A DNA stretch of 64,000 nucleotides from Chitinophagales bacterium (GTDB taxonomy: Bacteria; Bacteroidota; Bacteroidia; Chitinophagales; UBA2359), in contig JAHDFD010000022.1 of NCBI GenBank assembly GCA_020628375.1, positions 1-64,000 on the forward strand, read 5' to 3'. Under the pieces are notes generated by a model that was given only the letters and a program-made list of their open reading frames with translations, was not told where the DNA came from and did no database searches. Each line of letters opens with the position of its first letter. The stretch's first letter is position 1. Positions 19,445-27,634 of this stretch are shown here, in pieces. The position numbers and the translations under genes were made by a program.

Positions 19445-20320
19445 TCACAAATTTTCTCTGAATTGTTCAGGGGTTGTACCTACAATACGTTTGAAATATT
19501 TATAAAAATTACTCGTCTCTTCAAAACCTGTTGTATAGGCAATTTCTTTAATAGTCAAATCTGTATTTATCAATAATCTTTTTATTTGTATAACACAAAT
19601 ATTGTCAATGAATGCCTTAGCACTTTTATTTAGAATTTGTTGAGAAACCGTATTCAGGGTTTTTGTACTTACACCCATTTTTGAAGCGTAATCTTTTACT
19701 TTCAATGTTTTGAAAACATTTTCTTCTACTAGCGTTTGAAAGTTGATAAATTCAGATAAATACTTTTTATCAAAATTCAAACTATTTTTCTGTGATTTAA
19801 TTCTGAATAATTTCGTGATCAGAATGTGTAACTCGCTTCTCACCACACCTGGCGTGTAAATATCACTAATATCGTAATATTCTTTATTCATACTTTTCAT
19901 TATCAATAAAACCTCCCCGTATTCATTATTATTGAGCTGCATCTTAGGAGCACTTAATAGCTCATTAAATAATTGAATGGATTTTAAAGCAATTAACTTT
20001 TCTAAATAACTAACCAAAAAGTCATCGGTAAATAACAACACGTAGCCTTTAGGATGAATACCATCATGAAATTGGTGAATTTGATCTTTCCTGATCGTAA
20101 GTAGCGAGCCTTTTGAATATTCGTAATCTGTAAAATCAATGGTGTGTTTACCTTCTCCTTCTGTTATGAGTAAAATAAGATAAAAAGAAACCTGATGTAA
20201 TTTTTTAGGATCGGCAGTCTCGTATGATCTGCTTAACAAATCCTCTAATCTTACCAAATCAAAAGAAGATGAGGGATTAACCTGATTATCAAATTTGACT
20301 GTTTCTAAATCTAAATTCAA
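19445..20320 (-). CDS. AraC-family transcriptional regulator
   Basis: 291 residues. The N-terminal half is a cupin-like sensor (FYLILLITEGEGKHTIDFTD, RKDQIHQFHDG). The C-terminal 100 residues are the double helix-turn-helix AraC domain (VKDYASKMGVSTKTLNTVSQ, then LTIKEIAYTTGFEETSNFYKYF). Its start codon overlaps the stop of the upstream membrane protein by four bases, so they are translationally coupled. The downstream SnoaL-like lipoprotein is the obvious candidate target. Confidence 0.92.
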   Translation of the reverse strand: MNLDLETVKFDNQVNPSSSFDLVRLEDLLSRSYETADPKKLHQVSFYLILLITEGEGKHTIDFTDYEYSKGSLLTIRKDQIHQFHDGIHPKGYVLLFTDDFLVSYLEKLIALKSIQLFNELLSAPKMQLNNNEYGEVLLIMKSMNKEYYDISDIYTPGVVRSELHILITKLFRIKSQKNSLNFDKKYLSEFINFQTLVEENVFKTLKVKDYASKMGVSTKTLNTVSQQILNKSAKAFIDNICVIQIKRLLINTDLTIKEIAYTTGFEETSNFYKYFKRIVGTTPEQFRENL

Positions 20321-20889
20321 TGTTCGATATTTAATTTTTCTTTAATATCCTCGTAACCTTTTAAAAGATTCTGTTCACTCAGTACCATATCCGTCATCGT
20401 TAACGATAAAAATTGAACTATTTTTCTGATACTTTCTTCATTTCGAGAAAAATCTTTACTGATCAAATTCGACATCATCATATTACCGTAAGCATTATAA
20501 TTATTCTGATAAGTATATAACTGATTGATCGCTTGAATCTGATCGAGTGGTAATTCATTTATGATACCCGTTTGAATGCCCGTATTATAAGCACTATTCA
20601 TTAAATTACTGAATCGTGTTCCTTTGAAAAAGGCAGGTGGTCTTCCATCAAATTGTTTGGTAGTATTGAGATAAAAACGACTGCTATCCCGTAGCATGAT
20701 ATGATACTCCAATACTTCTTCTATTCTATCCTCATTCAATTCGATTTCTGAAAAAATATTCTTCATTAATATTTTCGCATCGTGTTTTTTCTCATTATTC
20801 ATCGACCAATTAGAAACTAGAAAACCCAAATACACACCGATCATAACTGGTATGATCTGAAAAAATAGTTCTAATAATTTCTTTTTCAT
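20317..20889 (-). CDS. Membrane-anchored protein of unknown function
   Basis: 190 residues. One N-terminal transmembrane segment (FFQIIPVMIGVYLGFLVSNW) is followed by a helical, charged soluble domain (NEKKHDAKILMKNIFSEIELNEDR). This layout recalls DUF6090-type Bacteroidota membrane proteins, which is only a resemblance. It overlaps the AraC regulator by four bases and is the first gene of that transcript, so it may participate in signalling to the regulator. Confidence 0.65.
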   Translation of the reverse strand: MKKKLLELFFQIIPVMIGVYLGFLVSNWSMNNEKKHDAKILMKNIFSEIELNEDRIEEVLEYHIMLRDSSRFYLNTTKQFDGRPPAFFKGTRFSNLMNSAYNTGIQTGIINELPLDQIQAINQLYTYQNNYNAYGNMMMSNLISKDFSRNEESIRKIVQFLSLTMTDMVLSEQNLLKGYEDIKEKLNIEH

Positions 20890-21023
20890 ATTATTTTTCT
20901 AAAATAGGGAATCACGAAATAAATAACTCATTCCATTAGAAAGTTAATTGATTAAAGGGCGGTGACGCAGAAGTAAGGCTGGTAGTTATTTTAATTAAAA
21001 TCAGAAAATCTTAGCTAAATGTC

Positions 21024-21096
21024 TGCTGGTCGGGAGACGCAGCAGAGGAAAAAACCTGTTTTGGTCTGGGACGCACAGTCTCCTGACCAAAACCTT
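21024..21096. repeat. GGTC/GACC palindromic element, copy near 21 kb
   Basis: Between two minus-strand genes. A short hairpin (tctgct ... agcaga, 21021-21046) is followed by a larger one whose arms are ttttggtc (21059-21066) and gaccaaaa (21085-21092). Between the arms is gacgcacagtctcc. The word ttggtctgggacgcacagtc recurs exactly at 41966, so this is a dispersed family. The surrounding 285-base gap has no gene. Confidence 0.65.
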
Positions 21097-21174
21097 CACA
21101 GCCTTACATTTGAGTCACTGCCGATTAAAGATAATCATTAAATGTAAATAGAAAAATGAAAAGCAGCGAGTCAT

Positions 21175-21720
21175 TCAATCATTTTCATTTCCTCTTCTTC
21201 TTAATTTTCGGGGTGCATACCACAACCAAAAACCACCTAAAACAGATACGATCAATCCAACACCAAGCGTATTCATACTTACTAATTTGAACGCCTGATT
21301 AACGATCGAGCCATCGTGCAGGTGTTCTATCCAATCGGCATGCCTACGTCCTACTGATAAGGTTTTACCAGTACTACCGTCGAGCTGTACTTCCCACCAA
21401 CCTTTGTTGAACAATACCTTAACCATTCCCTTTGAAGGGCGAACATCCATTCTATCAATTTCAGCACTTTCTCCTTCCGGCAAATGTTGTTGAATTTCTG
21501 TTAGCGCCAGATCATGTAATTCTGCCATTGGCAACCAATCTGATAGTTGTTTGCTTGTTCCTTTCTGGCTAGGTGGCTGAAGCACAGCAATATCCTTCTT
21601 CCATGATAAAGCAATACCTGTTACCGCACTTATCAGCAAAAAAGAAGCTAAGAACAGACCGATCCATCGGTGGATTTTTCGGGTTCGTCTAAGGAAAACA
21701 ATTTGATCGTGTCGGCTCAT
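21175..21720 (-). CDS. PepSY-associated membrane protein
   Basis: About 181 residues from ATG 21720; the frame also has a TTG six codons earlier. Layout: cytoplasmic N-terminus (RRTRKIHRWIGLFLASFLLISAVTGIAL, first helix), a periplasmic PepSY-like segment (AELHDLALTEIQQHLPEGE, then KGWWEVQLDGSTGKTLSVGRR), HLHDGSI, and a second helix (NTLGVGLIVSVLGGFWLWYA) followed by a basic tail. These short proteins are often near iron uptake or reductase genes, but none is adjacent here. Function unknown. Confidence 0.8.
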   Translation of the reverse strand: MSRHDQIVFLRRTRKIHRWIGLFLASFLLISAVTGIALSWKKDIAVLQPPSQKGTSKQLSDWLPMAELHDLALTEIQQHLPEGESAEIDRMDVRPSKGMVKVLFNKGWWEVQLDGSTGKTLSVGRRHADWIEHLHDGSIVNQAFKLVSMNTLGVGLIVSVLGGFWLWYAPRKLRRRGNEND

Positions 21721-21766
21721 ATAATTATAAGGTGGCAAAAATAATGGACTTGAAATTTAATTGACC

Positions 21767-21798
21767 TTTGATTATTAACTAAAATAAAAATAGATTTG
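21767..21798 (+). promoter_or_regulatory. Bacteroidota-type promoter
   Basis: A -33 box TTTG (21767-21770), a 20-base spacer and a -7 box TAGATTTG (21791-21798), matching TTTG/TAnnTTTG. Transcription would start around 21803-21806, on or almost on the ATG at 21806, so the transcript may be leaderless. Confidence 0.6.
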
Positions 21799-21805
21799 TA
21801 TTATT

Positions 21806-22231
21806 ATGAAACGATTTTTTTTACTGATAGCAATAATAACCCTCACAGCTTGTGGTGGTTCACAGTCTTCAAACAATACTGCTGAAAAAGAAAATAAAGA
21901 AGATATTCTACCTCAGGATGATGAATTGAAAATGCATCCCGATTACCCCGACATTCCATTGGCAGAAAAAGGCATTACTTTAGTCAATAAAAACGGATGG
22001 GATGAAGGTACACTCGATTTTCATCAGGGTTATTGCCAGCAAATGATGAGCAGCATCGAAGATAGTGTCGATACTTATGTGTTCTGTAATTGCTTTCTAA
22101 CAAAAATCCAGTATTACTATCCGCCTACGTTCTTCAAAGAAGCCTACGAAGATCAGGTATTGTGGAACCAAATGTGCTACCGCAATGGCTATTTTGCCAA
22201 GAAGGAATTTTATGAAAAGCAGCAGAAGTAG
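21806..22231 (+). CDS. Small cysteine-containing lipoprotein
   Basis: 141 residues. Lipobox ITLTAC (Cys 16) after a short signal peptide. The mature part has an acidic linker, then a conserved-looking core with four cysteines (HQGYCQQM, VFCNCFLTK, NQMCYRNGYF), which could pair as disulfides in the periplasm. I do not recognise the family. The promoter at 21767 appears to drive it directly. Confidence 0.75.
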   Translation: MKRFFLLIAIITLTACGGSQSSNNTAEKENKEDILPQDDELKMHPDYPDIPLAEKGITLVNKNGWDEGTLDFHQGYCQQMMSSIEDSVDTYVFCNCFLTKIQYYYPPTFFKEAYEDQVLWNQMCYRNGYFAKKEFYEKQQK

Positions 22232-22286
22232 CGGTTAGCTGATTGGGGGTGAAGTGTTTTTGTGGGAGAGTTGGCATTCATTAAAG

Positions 22287-22964
22287 ATGAACCAAGAAAT
22301 AATCAAAATATTAGAAAATCTTAAAGAAAAGCCGTTTACTGAAAAAGTTGACCATATTTTACTTTTAGAAAAAGTATACTCAGAATATTTAAATGGTATG
22401 AAAGAGTTAGAACCAATTGCTCATTTCTACCTAAATGGATTTGACGACTTACCGGCTATAAAGGAAAGGGACTTGTGGAACAAATCTAAGTTTTCTGAAA
22501 TACGAAAAGATTTCGTGAAAGCACATAGTGAATTGGTGGGAATAGTCGAATCAACAATAAGAAAACTAAAAAGTAATGAGTCAAACTCATTTGATTATCA
22601 ATTATCAAAAGAAGCGTTTTTAGAATTGGTAAAATCAAGAAAGGCCATTTTTGAAGGTATTGACTTAGAAAATATAGACTTGAGAAACGAAGATCTATCT
22701 GGAATAACTTTTAAAGATTGTTTTATTTCGGCAGATTTTAGAAATTCTGATCTAAGTAATACAAAGTTCTTAAAGAGTAATATTAAAACCTGCGATTTCC
22801 GTAATGCCGATTTGACAAATGGACTCATGGAAAATGTATCATTCGAATCCACAAAATTTAAAGGAGCTAAAACAGATGGATTTATTTTTAATGACAATTA
22901 TTGTTATTCGGCGGAAGGAATTGGGCAAACTGAATTTCACGATTGGATAATAGAAACTGAATAA
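22287..22964 (+). CDS. Pentapeptide-repeat-like protein
   Basis: 225 residues from ATG 22287 (the frame opens at a GTG 33 bases upstream). The N-terminal 125 residues are helical. From about residue 124 come pentapeptide-type repeats: FEGIDLENIDLRNEDLSG, ITFKDCFISADFRNSDLSNT, and CDFRNADLTNGLMENVSFES. These fold as a right-handed square helix and often act in protein binding. It opens a run of unrelated accessory genes separated by palindromic repeats. Function unknown. Confidence 0.7.
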   Translation: MNQEIIKILENLKEKPFTEKVDHILLLEKVYSEYLNGMKELEPIAHFYLNGFDDLPAIKERDLWNKSKFSEIRKDFVKAHSELVGIVESTIRKLKSNESNSFDYQLSKEAFLELVKSRKAIFEGIDLENIDLRNEDLSGITFKDCFISADFRNSDLSNTKFLKSNIKTCDFRNADLTNGLMENVSFESTKFKGAKTDGFIFNDNYCYSAEGIGQTEFHDWIIETE

Positions 22965-23002
22965 AACATGAATTTTTAGCCACATTAGCGGCTACGAATA
23001 AA

Positions 23003-23338
23003 ATGAAAAAATATAGAATTACAACATATCGAACATTAAAAGGTAAATGTGAACTTGTGGATATAGGAGACCATATATATGGGGAATGGATTATTTACGA
23101 AAATGAAAAACCAAAATTTCATGTCAATTTATTCCGAGAAGACTCTGAGTCAGATAAGCGAATAAAAGAATTAATAGAGCATAAAAATGAATCCATAGAA
23201 TCGATTATTAAGAAGATAAATTTGAGTTTCAAAATGGAATTGAATCTTGGCAAGAGACCAATAATTGAAATAGTTGTCAATACGAAATTAAAGGAATTAG
23301 CCTTAAATCCGATACCAACTGAATGGCTATTAAAATGA
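23003..23338 (+). CDS. Hypothetical protein in the accessory gene run
   Basis: 111 residues with no signal peptide or membrane segment. A beta-rich N-terminal half (YRITTYRTLKGKCELVDIGD, GEWIIYENEKPKFHVNLF) and a charged helical part (KRIKELIEHKNESIESIIKK). I do not recognise the family. It is bounded by a small palindrome upstream (tagcc-acattagc-ggcta at 22979-22996) and by the first large repeat downstream (23393). Confidence 0.6.
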   Translation: MKKYRITTYRTLKGKCELVDIGDHIYGEWIIYENEKPKFHVNLFREDSESDKRIKELIEHKNESIESIIKKINLSFKMELNLGKRPIIEIVVNTKLKELALNPIPTEWLLK

Positions 23339-23392
23339 AATCAGAAAGTGAACTAAAAGTAAATTATCTGCTTTAAATGTCAGAAATGCTAC

Positions 23393-23620
23393 CCTTACTA
23401 GTCGCTGACCAGCAATTTACTTTTTACCCCTGTAATGTCTTTCCATCATCTCCATGGCAAAAAGCTTGAGTACAGTAAAATCAGGTAGCGATGCTACATT
23501 ATCAGGCAGTACTTTACTTCTAAGATAAGGGCAAAATCCCCAAACGTCCTCTCGCTATAAGTTAGAAGTTTAGTTTAATTTTGTTATAAGCGAAAGAGAC
23601 TTTCGCTGGGGAGAAAATGC
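23393..23620. repeat. Long accessory-region repeat, copy A
   Basis: About 230 bases that recur at 23925-24150 with clear base-by-base similarity (shared words include tgtaatgtctttccatcat, ccatggcaaaa and gtttaattttgttata). It starts with the palindrome agtcgctgaccagcaa and ends with a hairpin, agcgaaag-aga-ctttcgct. It holds no open frame and immediately precedes a small gene. Confidence 0.8.
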
Positions 23621-23635
23621 ATAAAAATTTGAGAT

Positions 23636-23875
23636 TTGAAAGATTGGATAAGACTTGCTCGTTTCGGAAATCAAACTGACTTTTTATTGGTTCAATCAAT
23701 TCTGCAAACTTATAAAATCGACTTTATCATTCTTAATTCACACACTTATTATTTGGATCCTTTAACTGTGGAACTTAGTGATCTTGCAACTATTCTTGTT
23801 CGTATAGAAACATATAAAGAATCAATGAAAATACTTACAGAGAATAACTACGGAAAATATTTGATCGAAGAATAA
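23636..23875 (+). CDS. DUF2007-like small protein
   Basis: 79 residues, starting at TTG 23636 (MKDWIRLARFGNQTDFLLVQ). A stop codon two codons upstream rules out a longer protein. The pattern (start KDWxxLARF, then SILQTYKIDFIILNS and VRIETYKESMKIL) matches the DUF2007 'putative signal transducing' family of about 70-80 residues, whose role is unknown. It lies between the two long repeat copies. Confidence 0.65.
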   Translation: MKDWIRLARFGNQTDFLLVQSILQTYKIDFIILNSHTYYLDPLTVELSDLATILVRIETYKESMKILTENNYGKYLIEE

Positions 23876-23924
23876 TGATAACGCTAATCAAGATTAGAAA
23901 AACATCAATACAATAAGAACCTCC

Positions 23925-24150
23925 CCCCTTGCTGGTCGCTGACCAGCAATTTACTTTTCACTCCTGTAATGTCTTTCCATCATCGCCATGGCAAAAAAGC
24001 TTGAGTACGGTAAAATCAGGTAGTGGTTTCACATTATCAAGCAGTACTTTACTTCTAAAATAAAGGCAAAATCACTAAACACCCTCTCGCTAAAAGTTAG
24101 AATTTTTAGTTTAATTTTGTTATAGGCGAAAGAGACATTTGCCATGTAGA
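23925..24150. repeat. Long accessory-region repeat, copy B
   Basis: Second copy of the repeat at 23393. It begins with a perfect 9-bp palindrome ttgctggtc-gct-gaccagcaa (23929-23949) and ends with a hairpin ggcgaaag-aga-catttgcc. Compared with copy A the outermost pair changes from A-T to G-C, a compensatory change. A small gene begins 30 bases after it. Confidence 0.8.
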
Positions 24151-24181
24151 AAGCTTTAAACTTTAATTGGATAGATGATTA

Positions 24182-24643
24182 ATGGGAATTTTTGAACATA
24201 TAGCTCAAGAATATGTCGACTCGCTTGAAGAAGTTCTCCCAGGATACAAATTTCATTTTGATGATAGAAAAGACTTTTTCTTTAAAATTTATTATGATTT
24301 TGTATTTATTGACTTACAAGGAAATATTCCAAAAGAACCTCCAGTTGTAGGAGGTGCGGTTGGCTTTACAATTGACAAAAAAACGCATAAAATAGAAATG
24401 CTTTCATGGGCAGATTTGGGATTATTAGAAAAAAGTCAAAAAGAAATAGAAGATGTTTATGAAAAAGTGAATAATATTGGTAGTAATCCAGAATCTCTAT
24501 TTTGGCTAAAGTCAAAATATGACTTAAATTCTTCAACGCTTTTGAAGATTAAGAGGGTTTTAAAGAATACCAATTTTACAAAAGAAAATGTAATTGAAGA
24601 ACTATATGAATTGATACGAAAAAATCGTCAACAAAACATATAG
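24182..24643 (+). CDS. Hypothetical protein, possible immunity-type protein
   Basis: 153 residues, cytoplasmic. It has a beta-rich front half (PGYKFHFDDRKDFFFKIYYD, then VGGAVGFTIDKKTHKIEMLSW) and a helical C-terminal part. The 'VGFTIDKKTHKIEML' phrase recalls small immunity-type or YrhB-like folds in which a strand pair carries 'xVDKxTG', but this is only a resemblance. It lies between repeat copies in a run that also contains a DUF4303 gene. Function not assigned. Confidence 0.55.
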   Translation: MGIFEHIAQEYVDSLEEVLPGYKFHFDDRKDFFFKIYYDFVFIDLQGNIPKEPPVVGGAVGFTIDKKTHKIEMLSWADLGLLEKSQKEIEDVYEKVNNIGSNPESLFWLKSKYDLNSSTLLKIKRVLKNTNFTKENVIEELYELIRKNRQQNI

Positions 24644-24665
24644 TATAGACCTTCGGGATAGCAAC

Positions 24666-24708
24666 TCCTCCCCCCTTGCTAGTCGCTGACCAGCAATTTA
24701 CTTTTCAT
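24666..24708. repeat. Short copy of the accessory-region palindrome
   Basis: Shares the stretch ctccccccttgct-gtcgctg with copy B and continues accagcaatttacttttca, but ends there without the rest of the ~230-base unit. One arm base differs (cttgctagtc against gaccagcaa). Confidence 0.75.
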
Positions 24709-24766
24709 TAATTGAGGTGATCTGTTTTTGTTAGAGAGTTGTGTACCAACTGAAAAAGTAAAACAA

Positions 24767-25324
24767 ATGAACTTTGGAGAATTAGAACAAAAAATTGAAA
24801 CCGCTACTAAAAAGGCTTTTATCGAAATGTTTAATGAGCATAAAAATGAAGAGATTTATGCTTTTTCCTTATATAGTGATGGAGGCGCTATGACTGTTTG
24901 TCCTTCTACAAACACAGTAGATTTTTTGGAGAATTTGGACGAAGAAGAAAAGGAAGAACTTACATATTACAAATTTGAACCCGCTGAATGGAAATATGAG
25001 ATGGCTGGAGCCATTGAAGAATTTGATGATATATGCAGGAAATTAAGAACTGAACTCGAAAAAAACAACTATGTAAATGAATACGAAGATGAAGAAACAT
25101 TTCTAGCTTTTCGAGATCGTCTTTTTAAGCTCTGTATTAAAGTGCTTAAAAAATTAAAAAAAGAAGACTTTTTCAAAAACATTGTTGGAAAGGATATTTT
25201 TTTGACCTTTACGGTTTCAGACTTCGAATTTGACAACGATGAACTCGAAAATATAATTATTGAACTGAACGATAACGATTATAAGAAAGAATATTTAAAC
25301 TGGATGAAAACTTGGAATGAATAA
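24767..25324 (+). CDS. DUF4303 family protein
   Basis: 185 residues from ATG 24767 (the frame opens 39 bases upstream at a TTG). The motif string IYAFSLYSDGGAMTVCPSTN followed by a Trp/Glu-rich segment (KFEPAEWKYEM) and helical remainder matches DUF4303, a family of unknown function often found among toxin-immunity and other small accessory genes. The leader upstream shares a 27-base block (22 identical) with the leader of the pentapeptide-repeat gene at 22287. It is followed 31 bases later by a lipoprotein frame, possibly co-transcribed. Confidence 0.7.
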   Translation: MNFGELEQKIETATKKAFIEMFNEHKNEEIYAFSLYSDGGAMTVCPSTNTVDFLENLDEEEKEELTYYKFEPAEWKYEMAGAIEEFDDICRKLRTELEKNNYVNEYEDEETFLAFRDRLFKLCIKVLKKLKKEDFFKNIVGKDIFLTFTVSDFEFDNDELENIIIELNDNDYKKEYLNWMKTWNE

Positions 25325-25411
25325 AAGCCGAACACTCAACATGGTGTATAAGAAATGGAAGAATCAAGAGAATTTTTAATTGAAAGACTACCCGGTCAAG
25401 GAAAATTTGAA

Positions 25412-26113
25412 ATGTTGATCAGATATTTAAAAGTATGGATATTTCTTTTTACAATTTGCTACATTACAGGTTGTACTAAAAAAGAGTTTAAATATCCAAA
25501 TTTAGTAGATAGCTATATTCTTTCCAATCGAATGAAAGTCAATTCCTGGAAAGAAACAGTAGAATATAATTTTTTGTATATAGGTCAAAATGCCAATTCC
25601 ATTTTATTGGATCAGACCTTAAGATTTATGATGCCTGTCGATAGTAGTCGAACAATTGTTGACTCAGATTATTATATTGACTGGGATGCTGATAAATATT
25701 ATAAGCGATCAAAAGAAGGAGAAATAACTATTCAAGTTGACACATCGCTTCTGATAAATAAATCGGATGCTTCTTTTAATCCAAAGAGTAGCTTATATCA
25801 AGCTTACCCTGTATATCTGATAAATAATGACATTGATACTCTATCTGTAGGTTATGGAGATATTATTCCGGTTTATTTAGAAGCTTTAGACAGTACTAAT
25901 AATTGGCTTCCTATTGAAAGAGAATTCTTTTACTTCTGTGGAAATGATGTTGGGGCAATAATCCTTCCTCCTAATCAAATTGCCATAACATCTGTTTTCA
26001 GATATAAAGGGGATTACAAAACTAAGTTAAGACTGAAAACAGGTAAAAACTATTCTAATTCATATTGGGGATATATCAATTATCAGCAGTTTGAAAGCAA
26101 ACGCTATCAATAA
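25412..26113 (+). CDS. Hypothetical lipoprotein
   Basis: 233 residues from ATG 25412; the frame is open from 25355, but the later start puts a proper signal peptide and lipobox (FTICYITGC, Cys 21) at the front. The mature part is mixed alpha/beta without a family I recognise (VGYGDIIPVYLEALDSTNNW, IILPPNQIAITSVF). The DUF4303 gene ends 87 bases upstream, and the next palindrome copy lies just after the stop. Confidence 0.65.
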   Translation: MLIRYLKVWIFLFTICYITGCTKKEFKYPNLVDSYILSNRMKVNSWKETVEYNFLYIGQNANSILLDQTLRFMMPVDSSRTIVDSDYYIDWDADKYYKRSKEGEITIQVDTSLLINKSDASFNPKSSLYQAYPVYLINNDIDTLSVGYGDIIPVYLEALDSTNNWLPIEREFFYFCGNDVGAIILPPNQIAITSVFRYKGDYKTKLRLKTGKNYSNSYWGYINYQQFESKRYQ

Positions 26114-26116
26114 CTC

Positions 26117-26150
26117 CTACTTTGCTGGTCGCTGACCAGCAACAGTTTAC
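26117..26150. repeat. Terminal copy of the accessory-region palindrome
   Basis: ttgctggtc-gct-gaccagcaa with a perfect 9-bp stem (26122-26142), followed by cagtttacattttc, a variant of the atttacttttca tail of the other copies. It closes the run of accessory genes. Confidence 0.75.
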
Positions 26151-26248
26151 ATTTTCAAAATCATTCATTTTACACCACAATTAATCAGGCATTTCAATGA
26201 TCTGTTTACCATTAGCTATAAACAAAGCTTTATATCTCGCAGCCTAAT

Positions 26249-27319
26249 TTAATAAATCGTATCCCCATTATGAAAAATGTGGTATTCTTCATTCCCATTC
26301 TGGTAAACGATCACTCTGCCATAAAGCGCGAAAAAATTACACCTTTCATCATTTACGTGAAAGAGTTCCCCTTCATAAAATCCTTTTAAATAACCTTCCT
26401 GATCCTGATAGGCAATAATGCCATTGAATGCCATCAATCGCTTAGGTTCAAACGATTCTAAGACTATATCTTCACTATCATAATAAACGTGTAAAAACTC
26501 CTGCTGATCGACATAGTAAAGCATATCATCTTTGATCTTATACCATTTCGGCGATTGATTTTGTAATTCTTTCAGTCTTCCATTTTCATAAATATAAAAG
26601 GTATCGTATTCGTCAACAAAAGCCATTATATGATCTCCGGCAACATAAGACTTTGGCACATCAGATGATAATTCTTCAATTTCACCATTACTATACACCT
26701 GAAAAGTATCATATTCATCGATATAACTTACAAAGTTTCTGGAAGGCTTAAAACTTCTGACTCTATCGCTTGTAATTTCTGAAATATAACCTTGCTCAAA
26801 GAATTTGAAAATTCCGTTATTATCAACAAAAGCAAAAGCATTATCGGCACACTTTACCCGTTGAGGCGCGAAAAAGTCTATTTCTTTCTTTTCACCACGG
26901 AAAAATATCTTCATTCTATCATCATAATCCTGAAAAACAACAAGACTATCACCAAACCAGTATTTAGGTGTATCTCTCAGACTTATCGTTTTTTTGAACT
27001 CTGGAGTAACTACAGTCAGTAAGTCATTAATTCTTGTAACCAAAAAATGATCAGTTATATCTATCTCATTCTGGTCGGGTGCAGTCGATAAAATACCGGT
27101 TCTTCCTCCATTATAATAGATCAACTCGCGTCGGTCATTCTCATAGATCAGATAATCACCACCCACCTTGAAATTTCTGATCGGCTGGTGTTCGTATTGC
27201 TTTAATAAACCATTATCATATATATAGAATTGATCCCTTTGATTAACAAATGCACCAACGTTTTGTGCCTCCGCATATAAACAATTAATAAAAAGAAAAA
27301 TCACTAAGAAAAGTCTCAT
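26249..27319 (-). CDS. Secreted repeat protein, probable beta-propeller
   Basis: 356 residues with a signal peptide ending YAEAQ (about 1-19). The mature protein is built from about eight imperfect 40-residue repeats of the form 'xFVDxYDTFYIYENGRLKEL', for example FVSYIDEYDTFQVYSNGEIEEL and IMAFVDEYDTFYIYENGRLK. Such strand-turn repeats with a Tyr/Asn-Gly corner suggest a beta-propeller. There is no T9SS sorting domain and no lipobox, so it is likely periplasmic. Function unknown. It ends close to the accessory region and may belong to the core genome instead. Confidence 0.7.
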   Translation of the reverse strand: MRLFLVIFLFINCLYAEAQNVGAFVNQRDQFYIYDNGLLKQYEHQPIRNFKVGGDYLIYENDRRELIYYNGGRTGILSTAPDQNEIDITDHFLVTRINDLLTVVTPEFKKTISLRDTPKYWFGDSLVVFQDYDDRMKIFFRGEKKEIDFFAPQRVKCADNAFAFVDNNGIFKFFEQGYISEITSDRVRSFKPSRNFVSYIDEYDTFQVYSNGEIEELSSDVPKSYVAGDHIMAFVDEYDTFYIYENGRLKELQNQSPKWYKIKDDMLYYVDQQEFLHVYYDSEDIVLESFEPKRLMAFNGIIAYQDQEGYLKGFYEGELFHVNDERCNFFALYGRVIVYQNGNEEYHIFHNGDTIY

Positions 27320-27634
27320 ATCAAGATTATTTAGAGTGTGTTTAAAAATTATTTAAAATTGAAAATCAAAAAACTTATGGTTCTGAATAAGAAATATTAA
27401 TAAGAGTTTAGCGAGCTAATTAAGTAGAATATTTCGACATCAGGTTCATAAGATATTGGTTTTCAGCTTATAGAAATTAAATAGAGCGTCACTTAAAAAA
27501 GTGGTGTTTTTTTACGTTACTTCGACCGCTCGGCGGTCCGATACGCTGCTCAGTTACCGAAGGGTCAGTGAGCGTAGTCGAACTGACGACATACTACAAT
27601 AATGTTGCTTTACACCATCTTTTTAAGCGTTCCT
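27320..27634. other. Intergenic region with dispersed palindrome
   Basis: 315 bases. Bases 27521-27582 form a nested imperfect palindrome with outer arms ttcgac and gtcgaa and inner arms cgctgctca and tgagcg, of the type (gagcgtagtcgaa) I recall scattered between genes in many Bacteroidota. A short a/t hairpin (cactt-aaaa-aagtg) lies near 27490. No gene. Confidence 0.55.

Noticed and set aside
22287-26150. True integron cassette array
   Set aside because: No integrase gene and no clear attC core sites (GTTRRRY/RYYYAAC) could be placed in the repeats. I keep only 'cassette-like'.
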